64,000 nt of DNA from Anaeromyxobacter oryzae. GTDB lineage: Bacteria > Myxococcota > Myxococcia > Myxococcales > Anaeromyxobacteraceae. The stretch lies in contig NZ_AP025591.1 in NCBI RefSeq assembly GCF_023169945.1, forward strand, positions 1,944,501-2,008,500. Direction: 5' to 3'. The position numbers were made by a program, and so were the translations under genes. The notes under the pieces are model-generated. The model was not told where the DNA came from. It made no database searches and saw only the letters and a program-made list of their open reading frames with translations. Below are positions 27,553-34,723 of this stretch, piece by piece. Positions within the stretch are counted from its first letter, which is position 1. Every line of letters begins with the position of its first letter.

Positions 27553-28010
27553 AGCCCTGTGCTGCATCGCCGAGATCGTCGAGCCGCTCGAGCACGGTCG
27601 ACTCTGCCTCTCGACCGTCGGCGAGCTCGCGCAGGTGCTCACGCCGGAGAACCGGGACGAGGTGATCCCCCGGTTCTTCCACCTCTCCAAGCAGGAGGCG
27701 CGGGCGGTCGTCGCGGAGCTGAAGCCGGTGGAGCGTCCCCCGCAGCGGGAGATCGTGACGACCGTTCGGGCCGCAGCCGCGGCGGCAACGCCAGCTCGCG
27801 CCCCAGAACCCGCCGCAGCGCTGGAGCTCTGCGCTTTGGCGCCCGCGTGTGTCGTCGCGCCCGGTTCGCCAGCTGAACTCCTCGATGCCAAAGTGCCCGC
27901 ACGCAACGTGAACGCCCCGATTTTCCGGGCTGACCAGCCGACCTTCGAGCCGCTCACCTCCGAGCTCCGCCGGATGCATCTCACCGTCACGAAGCGCCTG
28001 GATGGAGCGG
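27553..28010 (+). pseudogene. Remnant of an HNH-endonuclease-type gene
   Basis: The translation (AEIVEPLEHGRLCLSTVGEL, AQVLTPENRDEVIPRFFHLS, KQEARAVVAELKPVERPPQR, then an Ala/Pro linker and ELRRMHLTVTKRL) matches the middle of the large HNH-endonuclease family common in myxobacteria. In those proteins a DUF222-like helical domain precedes a linker and a C-terminal zinc-finger HNH domain. Here the first ~80 residues are missing, replaced by the repeat fragment at 27531-27552. The frame runs on past 28010 as unrelated Arg/Gly-rich sequence to 28285, with no HNH motif. Both ends are therefore lost and the gene is dead. The family assignment is from memory of the pattern, not a search. Confidence 0.6.
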
Positions 28011-28419
28011 TTCGCTCCCGCCCGGAAAGCCACGGCGGCGGTGGGTCGCCGCGACGGTGCCGGCTCCGCGGGTGTGCACTCCGAAATCCCGGCCTCGGCC
28101 CTTACCGGTCCACCGTGACCGTCGGGCGCGTCGGAGCGCCACCGGAACGCCATTGTCGCGACGCGGGCTTCTTGGGAGCCGATCCGCGCGGCGACGTCTC
28201 GTTCGCGCGGCGCCGCTCAGGCCGTCCCCCTTCTTCTCAGCCCGACCCCCAGGATTCGCTTGGCGCACGAGGCGATGAATCCTGAAGCTGCGCCGCGAGC
28301 CCCGTCCCGGCCCCGACCCCGCGCCTCGACCGCCCGGGAACACGCCCGCTCCTTCGCTGTTCCTCTCCCCGGCCGCGGATTAAGCTCCCTCCTCGATCCG
28401 CGGAGGAAAGGGGCCTTCC
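28011..28419. other. Gene-free stretch upstream of moxR
   Basis: About 410 bases without a believable gene lie between the HNH remnant and moxR. The Arg/Ser-rich open frame that crosses it resembles nothing. The last 20 bases hold GGAGGAAAGGGG, the ribosome site of moxR. The Bat operon promoter should lie here, but no clear -35/-10 pair stands out. Confidence 0.5.
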
Positions 28420-29421
28420 TTGGGCACGGACATCCGGGCGGACATCCAGGCGGTGCAGGACGAGCTCGTCTCGCGGAGCGCCTTCGTCGAGGCGCTCCTC
28501 TCGGAGACGGGCCGGGTCGTGGTCGGCCAGCGGTACATGGTCGAGCGGGCGCTCATCGGGCTGCTCACCGGCGGGCACGTGCTCCTCGAAGGCGTCCCGG
28601 GGCTCGCGAAGACCCTCGCGGTGAAGACCATCGCCGACGCGGTGGACTGCCTCTTCAGCCGCATCCAGTTCACCCCCGACCTCCTCCCCGCCGACGTCGT
28701 GGGCACGCAGGTCTACGACCCCCGCTCGCAGACCTTCTCCGCGAAGAAGGGGCCGGTGTTCGCGAACGTCGTGCTCGCCGACGAGGTGAACCGCGCGCCG
28801 GCGAAGGTGCAGTCGGCGCTCCTCGAGGCGATGCAGGAGCGGCAGGTCACGCTCGGCGACCAGACCTTCGCGCTGCCCGACCCGTTCATCGTCCTCGCGA
28901 CGCAGAACCCCATCGAGCATGAGGGCACGTACCCGCTGCCCGAGGCCCAGGTGGACCGCTTCATGCTGAAGGTGAAGGTCGGCTACCCGACGCGCGAGGA
29001 GGAGCGGGTCATCATGGACCGCATGGTCGTCGCGACGCCGCCCCGCGCCGGCAAGGTCGTCGGCCCCGAGGACCTCGCCGCCGCCCGCGCGACCGTCCTC
29101 CGCATCTACATGGACGACCGCGTGAAGGACTACATCGTGAACGTGGTCTTCGCGACGCGCGATCCGCGCGGCCACGGGCTGCCGGAGCTGGCCGGCCTCG
29201 TCGAGTACGGCGCATCGCCGCGCGCGACGCTCTTCCTCGCCCTCGCCGCGCGCGCCCACGCGTTCCTGCGCCGCCGCGCGTTCGTCACCCCCGAGGACGT
29301 GAAGGCCGTCGCGTACGACGTGCTCCGGCACCGCATCACGCTCACCTACGAGGCGGAGGCGGAGGAGGTCACGCCGGAGAAGGTCGTCTCGAAGGTGCTG
29401 GACCGGATCGAGGTGCCGTGA
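28420..29421 (+). CDS. MoxR-type AAA+ ATPase
   Basis: This 333-aa AAA+ chaperone-like ATPase has Walker A EGVPGLAKT at ~57-65, Walker B VVLADEVNRAP at ~122-132, sensor 1 in VLATQNPIEHEGTYPLPEAQ at ~159-178 and the arginine-finger/sensor 2 region with DRFMLK. MoxR proteins are thought to remodel VWA-domain partners. Here the partners are encoded directly downstream. The start is TTG at 28420; the GGAGG lies 13 bases upstream and a purine run AAAGGGG closer. Its stop overlaps the DUF58 start (GTGA). Confidence 0.93.
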   Translation: MGTDIRADIQAVQDELVSRSAFVEALLSETGRVVVGQRYMVERALIGLLTGGHVLLEGVPGLAKTLAVKTIADAVDCLFSRIQFTPDLLPADVVGTQVYDPRSQTFSAKKGPVFANVVLADEVNRAPAKVQSALLEAMQERQVTLGDQTFALPDPFIVLATQNPIEHEGTYPLPEAQVDRFMLKVKVGYPTREEERVIMDRMVVATPPRAGKVVGPEDLAAARATVLRIYMDDRVKDYIVNVVFATRDPRGHGLPELAGLVEYGASPRATLFLALAARAHAFLRRRAFVTPEDVKAVAYDVLRHRITLTYEAEAEEVTPEKVVSKVLDRIEVP

Positions 29422-30395
29422 GCGGGGTGCGGCCAGGGGCGGGCGGCTCGCGTCGCCGGGGCGCGCCGCGGGCCGGCGCCGGGGACGGGCGACCCGACGC
29501 GAAGGACCTGCTCCAGCGCGTCCGGCGCATCGAGATCGCCACGCGCCGCGCGGTGGAGGACACCCTCTCCGGCCAGTACCACTCGGTCTTCAAGGGCCGG
29601 GGCATGGCGTTCAGCGAGGTCCGGCCCTACGCCCCCGGAGACGAGGTCCGGTCCATCGACTGGAACGTCTCGGCGCGCACCGGGCAGCTGCACGTGAAGC
29701 GCTTCGTGGAGGAGCGCGAGCTCACGGTGATGATCCTGTGCGATCTGTCCGCCTCGACCGACTTCGGCTCGCGCGAGCGGACCAAGGCGGACGTCGCCGC
29801 GGAGATCGCGGCGCTGCTCGCGCTGTCGGCGGTCGCGAACGGCGACCGCGTGGGGCTCGTCCTCTTCACCGATCGCGTGGAACGTGCGGTGCCGCCGCGG
29901 AAGGGCCGCCGCCACGCGCTCCGGCTCGTCTCCGAGATCCTCCAGCTCCGCCCGGCCTCTCGAGGGACCTCGATCGGCACCGCGCTCGAGTACCTCCGGC
30001 GCGCGCTCCGCCGGCGGACCGTCGCGTTCCTGCTCTCGGACTTCGTCGAGGGGGCGCCGGGCGCGGGCGCGCCGCCGTGGGAGCGCGCGCTCCGGATCGC
30101 CGCGCGGAAGCACGACGTCGTGCCCATCCGGATCTCCGACCGGCTCGAGGCGGAGCTGCCGGCGTCGGGGCTCGCCTGGATCGAGGACCCGGAGACCGGG
30201 GCGGTCTCGCGCGTCGACCTCGCCGATCACCGGGTGCGGCGGCGCCTCGGCGAGGCGCTGCACTCCGAGGACGACGCCCTCCGGAGGCTGTTCGCGCGCC
30301 TCGAGCTCGACTCCGCCCAGGTCCGCGCGGACGACGCCGATTACGTCTCCCCGCTGCTCGCCTTCTTCCGGGCGCGGGCGCGGAGGCTCGCGTGA
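29418..30395 (+). CDS. DUF58 domain protein (VWA-like MoxR partner)
   Basis: This 325-aa protein has the DUF58 hallmark FSEVRPYAPGDEVRSIDWNV near residues 65-84. A VWA-like fold follows, starting VMILCDLSASTDFGS with the metal-binding D-x-S-x-S. It contains VGLVLFTD and TVAFLLSDF, typical VWA strands. Its N-terminus is Gly/Arg-rich and probably disordered. It is soluble. In Bat operons this protein sits between MoxR and the BatA/B VWA proteins and is assumed to be a MoxR target. GTG start overlaps moxR stop; its own stop overlaps the next start (GTGA). Confidence 0.9.
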   Translation: MSGVRPGAGGSRRRGAPRAGAGDGRPDAKDLLQRVRRIEIATRRAVEDTLSGQYHSVFKGRGMAFSEVRPYAPGDEVRSIDWNVSARTGQLHVKRFVEERELTVMILCDLSASTDFGSRERTKADVAAEIAALLALSAVANGDRVGLVLFTDRVERAVPPRKGRRHALRLVSEILQLRPASRGTSIGTALEYLRRALRRRTVAFLLSDFVEGAPGAGAPPWERALRIAARKHDVVPIRISDRLEAELPASGLAWIEDPETGAVSRVDLADHRVRRRLGEALHSEDDALRRLFARLELDSAQVRADDADYVSPLLAFFRARARRLA

Positions 30396-31759
30396 CGACC
30401 GGCCTGGCCCTCGCGGCGGCGCTGCTCGCGGCCGCGCCGGCGCCGGACGCGCCCGCGGGAGCGACCTCGGCGACGCCGCACCCGCTCTCCTTCCAGGCGC
30501 GCGCGGAGCGGGCGGAGGTGAAGCTCGGCGAGCCGTTCGGCTACGCGATCGAGGTTCGGCACCGCGCCGAGGAGGCGTACGCGCTGCCGGCGACCCCGGA
30601 CCTGGCGCCCTTCCGCGCCGACGGCGCCCGCTGCCGCCGCGCCGAGGGGAAGGACGAGGTCACGACGACCTGCACCATGCGGCTCGCGCTCTTCACCCTC
30701 GGGCCGCAGGACGTGCCCGAGATCCCGCTCGCCGTGACGACGCCCGCCGGAGACGCCGTCCTGAAGGTGCCCGGGCCCCGGGTGACCGGCGTGGGCATCA
30801 TCGACCCGGCGGCGCCGCCCGAGAAGCTCGAGCTGCGGGACATCGCCCCGCCCGCGCCGGTGTTCGTGCGCTCGCTCGCGCTCGTCTGGTGGACGCTCGG
30901 CGTGCTCGCGGCGGTCGCCGCCGCGCTGGTCGCGTGGCGGTGGTGGCGCGGGCGCGGCCGACCCGCAGAGCCGCCGGCGCCGGTCCCCGCGGACGTGCGC
31001 TTCGCGCGACGCCTGGAGGCGCTCGAGGCGGAGCGGCTCCCGGCGCGCGGCCTCGGCCGGGAGCACGTCGCGCGCCTGTCGGAGCTCGTGCGCGAGTACC
31101 TCGGCGCGGTGACCGGAGTGAACGCGCTCGATCTCACCACGGAGGAGCTCGTCGAGGCGATGGCGCGCGTGGGCGATCCGCGCGTCGAGCCGGACGCGCT
31201 CGCCGGGTTCCTCGCGACCGCGGACCTCGTGAAGTTCGCGCGGGCGGAGCCGGGGGTGGGGGCGTGCGTGGCGGCCTCCGCGTACGCGAAGCAGTTGCTG
31301 GAAAGGACGAGGGCGGGGGCGGGAGTCGGGCCAGGGGACACGGGACACGGGCCAGGGGACACGGGAAACGGGCCAGGGGACACGGGAAACGGGCCAGGGG
31401 ACACGGGAAACGGGCCAGGGGACACGGGACACGGGACACGGGTCTCGAGCACGGAGAAGCCGGGTTCGCGTTCGGGCACGGGGACGGGGACGCCCGCGAG
31501 CGCACGCCCAGAGATCCTTCCCTCTCCCCCCGCGAAGCGAAGCGGAGCGGGGGGAGAGGGCCAGGGTGAGGGGGGCCGCCCGGGATCCTCGATCGAGCGC
31601 GAGGCGGGCACGGGAGGCGGGCGAGGGTCCACGGGCCACGGGACGCGGGTCACGGGCAAGGAGACGCCGGGTACGTTCACGGGCACGGGCACGGGTACGG
31701 GTACGGGTACGGGTACGGGCAGCGACCCGACCCCGAAGCCGGGCGGCGATCGCCAATGA
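30392..31759 (+). CDS. DUF4381-like Bat operon protein with repeat-derived C-terminal extension
   Basis: The first ~308 residues of this 455-aa protein look like the usual small Bat-operon protein. They comprise a signal peptide, a BatD-like beta domain (VKLGEPFGYAIEVRH, LGPQDVPEIPLAV), one membrane helix at ~170-190 (ALVWWTLGVLAAVAAALVAW), and a cytoplasmic helical domain (LSELVREYLGAVTGV, ARVGDPRVEPDALAGFLATA). From ~308 on the sequence is entirely translated repeats: five 21-base units (GPGDTGNG type), a palindromic element, and two CACGGG elements giving (TG)n. The extension ends two bases into batA (ATGA overlap). The original stop was probably lost when repeats entered. Confidence 0.82.
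   Translation: MTTGLALAAALLAAAPAPDAPAGATSATPHPLSFQARAERAEVKLGEPFGYAIEVRHRAEEAYALPATPDLAPFRADGARCRRAEGKDEVTTTCTMRLALFTLGPQDVPEIPLAVTTPAGDAVLKVPGPRVTGVGIIDPAAPPEKLELRDIAPPAPVFVRSLALVWWTLGVLAAVAAALVAWRWWRGRGRPAEPPAPVPADVRFARRLEALEAERLPARGLGREHVARLSELVREYLGAVTGVNALDLTTEELVEAMARVGDPRVEPDALAGFLATADLVKFARAEPGVGACVAASAYAKQLLERTRAGAGVGPGDTGHGPGDTGNGPGDTGNGPGDTGNGPGDTGHGTRVSSTEKPGSRSGTGTGTPASARPEILPSPPAKRSGAGGEGQGEGGRPGSSIEREAGTGGGRGSTGHGTRVTGKETPGTFTGTGTGTGTGTGTGSDPTPKPGGDRQ
31328..31432 (+). repeat. Five 21-base tandem repeats inside the DUF4381-like gene
   Basis: Units of GGGCCAGGGGACACGGGAAAC (one base differs in units 1 and 5) run in frame and encode GPGDTGN/H five times. They lead directly into the CACGGG element at 31412-31494. 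Confidence 0.9.
31412..31494 (+). repeat. CACGGG-type dispersed repeat, copy in the DUF4381-like gene
   Basis: CACGGGACACGGGTCTCGAG is followed by the core CGGAGAAGCCGGGTTCGCG and then CGGGCACGGGGACGGGGACG. The core matches that at 3835-3855 with few changes. Confidence 0.75.
31520..31580 (-). repeat. CCCTC/GAGGG palindromic element, copy 1
   Basis: A 14-base perfect inverted repeat (31520-31533 with 31547-31560) surrounds a 13-base loop, followed by the tail CCAGGGTGAGGGGGGCCGCC. In the minus orientation this is the CCCCCCTCACCCTGGCCCTC form seen in plus orientation at 37547. It is read through in frame by the surrounding gene. Confidence 0.8.
31628..31730 (+). repeat. CACGGG-type dispersed repeat, second copy in the DUF4381-like gene
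   Basis: GTCCACGGGCCACGGGACGC precedes the core AAGGAGACGCCGGGTACGTT, then CACGGGCACGGG and four or five TACGGG units. It closely matches 52055-52128, including the preceding GCGGGC(C/G)AGG. Confidence 0.8.
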
Positions 31760-32769
31760 CCGATCTCCCCACCCACCTCGCCCAGCCCTGGGCGCTCGTC
31801 CTCCTCGGCGCGATCCCCCTCGCGATCGCCGCGATGCTGCTCGAGCGCCACCGCGCGCCGCGACTCCGGCACCCGCGCGCCGCGACGCTGGCGCGGGCGG
31901 GGCGGGGGCTCGTGGCCCGGACCTGGTGGCTCCCGCACCTCCTCGTCGTCGCCGCGCTCGGGCTCTCGGCGGTCGCGTTGGCGCGCCCGCAGGCGCGGGA
32001 GCGGCGGCCCGAGTCGACGAGCGTGGAGGGGATCGACATCGTCATCGCGTTCGATCTCTCGACCTCCATGAAGGCCGCCGACTTCCGGCCGAACAACCGG
32101 CTCCACGTCGCGAAGGAGGTCCTGAAGGGCTTCATCGGGCGGCGGACGAGCGACCGGATCGGCCTCGTCGTGTTCGCCGGCGACGCCTACACGCAGGCGC
32201 CCCTCACGCTCGACTACGGGATCCTCCGCGCCCTGGTGGATCGGCTCGACTTCGGCGTCATCGAGGACGGCACCGCGATCGGGAACGCGATCGGGACCGC
32301 GGTGAACCGGCTCCGCGAGTCGGACGCGAAGTCGAAGGCGATCGTCCTCATCACCGACGGCGAGAACAACGCCGGCCAGCTCGCGCCGCTCGAGGCCGCC
32401 GAGATGGCACACGCGCTCGGGATCCGCGTGTTCCCGATCCTCGTCGGCAAGGGCGGCGTCGTCCCCTACCCGGTCGGTACCGATCTCTTCGGCCAGCCGA
32501 TCTACGAGTACCGGGAGTTCCCGGTGAACCCGGAGCTGCTGCAGCGCATCGCGCGCGTCACCGGCGGCGCGTACGCGAACGCGACCGACCGCGAGACCCT
32601 CGAGCACGGCCTCCAGGAGGTGCTCGACCGGATGGAGAAGACCCGGATCTTCGAGGCGACCGGCACCTCGCGCCCCGTCGAGCTCTTCCCGCGCCTGCTC
32701 GCGCCGGCGTTCTGGCTCGCGCTCGCCGGGCTCGCGCTCGGCGCCACGCGCTGGAGGGCGTTCCCGTGA
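31756..32769 (+). CDS. batA: BatA, membrane-anchored VWA protein
   Basis: This 337-aa protein has an N-terminal membrane segment (~12-29), a second near 55-75, a VWA domain at ~90-290 and a C-terminal helix at ~312-330. The MIDAS is intact: D-L-S-T-S in IAFDLSTSMKAADF, Thr in the APLTLDYG region and Asp in IVLITDGENNAG. BatA and BatB are periplasm-facing or membrane-proximal VWA proteins of the aerotolerance (Bat) operon, linked in Bacteroides and others to oxidative or envelope stress. Start and stop both overlap neighbours (ATGA and GTGA). Confidence 0.92.
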   Translation: MTDLPTHLAQPWALVLLGAIPLAIAAMLLERHRAPRLRHPRAATLARAGRGLVARTWWLPHLLVVAALGLSAVALARPQARERRPESTSVEGIDIVIAFDLSTSMKAADFRPNNRLHVAKEVLKGFIGRRTSDRIGLVVFAGDAYTQAPLTLDYGILRALVDRLDFGVIEDGTAIGNAIGTAVNRLRESDAKSKAIVLITDGENNAGQLAPLEAAEMAHALGIRVFPILVGKGGVVPYPVGTDLFGQPIYEYREFPVNPELLQRIARVTGGAYANATDRETLEHGLQEVLDRMEKTRIFEATGTSRPVELFPRLLAPAFWLALAGLALGATRWRAFP

Positions 32770-33836
32770 CCGACGTCCCGGCGCCGGCGCTCTCCTTCGA
32801 CGTCCTCGGCGACGCGGTCCGCCTCGCCGACCCCTCCGCGCTCCGGCTCCTCCTCGCGGTGGCCGCGGTCGCGCTCCTCGGCACCCTCGCGCTCGTCCGC
32901 CGTCGCGCGGCCCTCGTCCGCGCCGCCGGCGCCCTCGCGGACCGGGTCGCGCCCGGGGCCGGCCTCGCCCGCCCGGCGGCGCGGCTCGCCTCGTCGGCGC
33001 TCGGCCTCGCCCTCCTCGCCGTCGCGCTCGCGCGCCCGCAGTGCGGCACGCGGACGGAGCTCGCGCGCCGCTGGGGCGTGGACGTCGCGATCGTCCTCGA
33101 CGCCTCGCGCTCCATGCAGGCGCGCGACGTGAAGCCCGACCGGCTCTCCCGCGCCAAGCTCGAGATCGCCGACCTTCTCGACCGGCTCGCCGGCGACCGC
33201 GTGGCGATCGTGACGTTCGCGGGCGCCTCGTTCGTCCAGTGCCCGCTCACGAGCGACTACGCGGCCGCGAAGCTCTTCCTCCGCGCCGTCGGGCCGGACG
33301 CGATCCCGCAGCAGGGGACGGCGCTCGCCGACGCCCTCCTCGGCGCGCGCGACGTGCTCACGACGTCCGACCGCGGGGCGCGCGCGAAGGTGGTGCTCCT
33401 CGTCTCGGACGGCGAGGACCACGAGGGCGGCGTCGACGAAGCCGTCCAGGCGCTCGCGGACGACGGCATCCGCGTGTTCGCCCTCGCCGTCGGCGGGCGG
33501 GAGGGCGCGCCGATCCCGATCGTCGACGGCGTCGGGAACGTGACCGGCTGGCGCAAGGACCGGCGCGGCGAGACGATCGTCACGCGGCTCGACGAGGCGG
33601 GGCTCCAGGCGATCGTGGCGAAGGGGAACGGGAAGCTCTACGACGTCGAGGCGCCCGGCCGCGGGATCCCGGCGCTGCGGGCCGAGCTGGACCGGATGGA
33701 GAAGTCGGAGCTCGAGGGCCGCGTGACCGTCACCTGGGAGGACCGGTACGCCGTCGCCGCGTTCCCGGCCCTGCTCCTCCTCCTGGCGGCGCTGCTCCTG
33801 CCGGAGGCGCGGCCCGCGCCGCGGGAGGAGCGATGA
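32766..33836 (+). CDS. batB: BatB, membrane-anchored VWA protein
   Basis: This 356-aa protein is a paralogue of BatA: membrane segments at ~25-45 and ~75-95, the motif ALARPQCG, then a VWA domain with MIDAS IVLDASRSMQARDVKPDRLS, VTFAGASFVQCPLTSDY and VLLVSDGEDHEGG. A C-terminal membrane helix (AAFPALLLLLAALLLPEA) lies at ~330-347. It probably pairs with BatA and is acted on by MoxR. GTG start overlaps batA; stop overlaps batC (ATGA). Confidence 0.92.
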   Translation: MTDVPAPALSFDVLGDAVRLADPSALRLLLAVAAVALLGTLALVRRRAALVRAAGALADRVAPGAGLARPAARLASSALGLALLAVALARPQCGTRTELARRWGVDVAIVLDASRSMQARDVKPDRLSRAKLEIADLLDRLAGDRVAIVTFAGASFVQCPLTSDYAAAKLFLRAVGPDAIPQQGTALADALLGARDVLTTSDRGARAKVVLLVSDGEDHEGGVDEAVQALADDGIRVFALAVGGREGAPIPIVDGVGNVTGWRKDRRGETIVTRLDEAGLQAIVAKGNGKLYDVEAPGRGIPALRAELDRMEKSELEGRVTVTWEDRYAVAAFPALLLLLAALLLPEARPAPREER

Positions 33837-34723
33837 CCCTCCGGCGCCCCCTCGCCCTCGCGCTCGCCGCGCTCGCCACCGGCTTCTCCCCGTTCCAGGC
33901 CGAGCAGAAGGACGTGCGCGACGGCAACGAGCGGCTCGCCGGCGGCGACCCGGCCGCCGCGCTGCGCCGCTACGACGCGGCCGAGCAGGCCATCGGGCCG
34001 CGCGCGCAGATCGAGTACGACCGCGGCAACGCCCTCTACCGGCTCGGCCGGCACGCCGAGGCCCGCGACGCGTGGCGCCGCGCGCTCGATCGCGGCGCGG
34101 GCGCGCTCGGGACGATGGCGCTCCAGAACGTTGGGAACGCGCTCGCGGCGATGGGCGATCGCGACGGCGCGATCGCCGCGTACACCGAGGCGCTCCGCGC
34201 CGACCCCGCCAACGAGGATGCGCGCTTCGATCTCGAGGTGCTGCTCCGGAAGAAGGACGCGGCGAGCGACGCGCCGAAGCCGCAGGGCCAGGGCGCCGAG
34301 AAGCAGGCGAAGAAGGGCGGAAAGCCCGACGAGCCGCAGGACGGGAAGGACGGCGCGAAGCCCAGCCCGGAGCCCCGGCAGGGCCAGGACGGGCAAGAGA
34401 AGAAGAAGGAGGAGCCCGCGGAGGCGCAGCGCGGCGAGAAGCCGGAGCAGCAGCAGCAGCAGCCGCAGCCCGGGCAGCAGGGACAGGAGCCGCGAGAGAC
34501 GCCGGCGGACGCGACGCCCGGGGACGGCACCCCGCGCGACGGAACCGAGCCCGCGGACGCGACCGCGCGCGACGACCGCCGGGGCGGAAGGCCGGCGCCG
34601 CTCTCGCGCCAGGAGGCCGAGAAGCTCCTCGACGCGCTCCGCGCCCGCGAGCGGAACATGCCGATCGCGCCGGGACGGACGCGGAAGGATGGCCGGAGGG
34701 CGGATGCCGCGAAGGACTGGTGA
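33833..34723 (+). CDS. batC: BatC, TPR protein with disordered charged tail
   Basis: This 296-aa protein has a signal-like N-terminus (ALALAALATGFSPFQA), three TPR motifs (~25-135; for example RGNALYRLGRHAEARDAWRRAL and VGNALAAMGDRDGAIAAYTE) and a long Lys/Glu/Gln/Pro tail (~145-250, including QQQQQ). A conserved C-terminal stretch LSRQEAEKLLDALRARERNM is the usual BatC signature. It is expected in the periplasm as a scaffold for BatA/B. The downstream batD start lies inside its last codons. Confidence 0.88.
   Translation: MTLRRPLALALAALATGFSPFQAEQKDVRDGNERLAGGDPAAALRRYDAAEQAIGPRAQIEYDRGNALYRLGRHAEARDAWRRALDRGAGALGTMALQNVGNALAAMGDRDGAIAAYTEALRADPANEDARFDLEVLLRKKDAASDAPKPQGQGAEKQAKKGGKPDEPQDGKDGAKPSPEPRQGQDGQEKKKEEPAEAQRGEKPEQQQQQPQPGQQGQEPRETPADATPGDGTPRDGTEPADATARDDRRGGRPAPLSRQEAEKLLDALRARERNMPIAPGRTRKDGRRADAAKDW

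Noticed and set aside
31328..31432. Possible CRISPR array (five regular repeats)
   Set aside because: The 21-base units abut each other without spacers and are read in frame in a gene; there are no cas genes.
31520..31580. The palindromic CCCTC element as an intrinsic terminator
   Set aside because: It lies inside a coding frame with batA coupled downstream, has no T run, and similar copies occur at unrelated positions.
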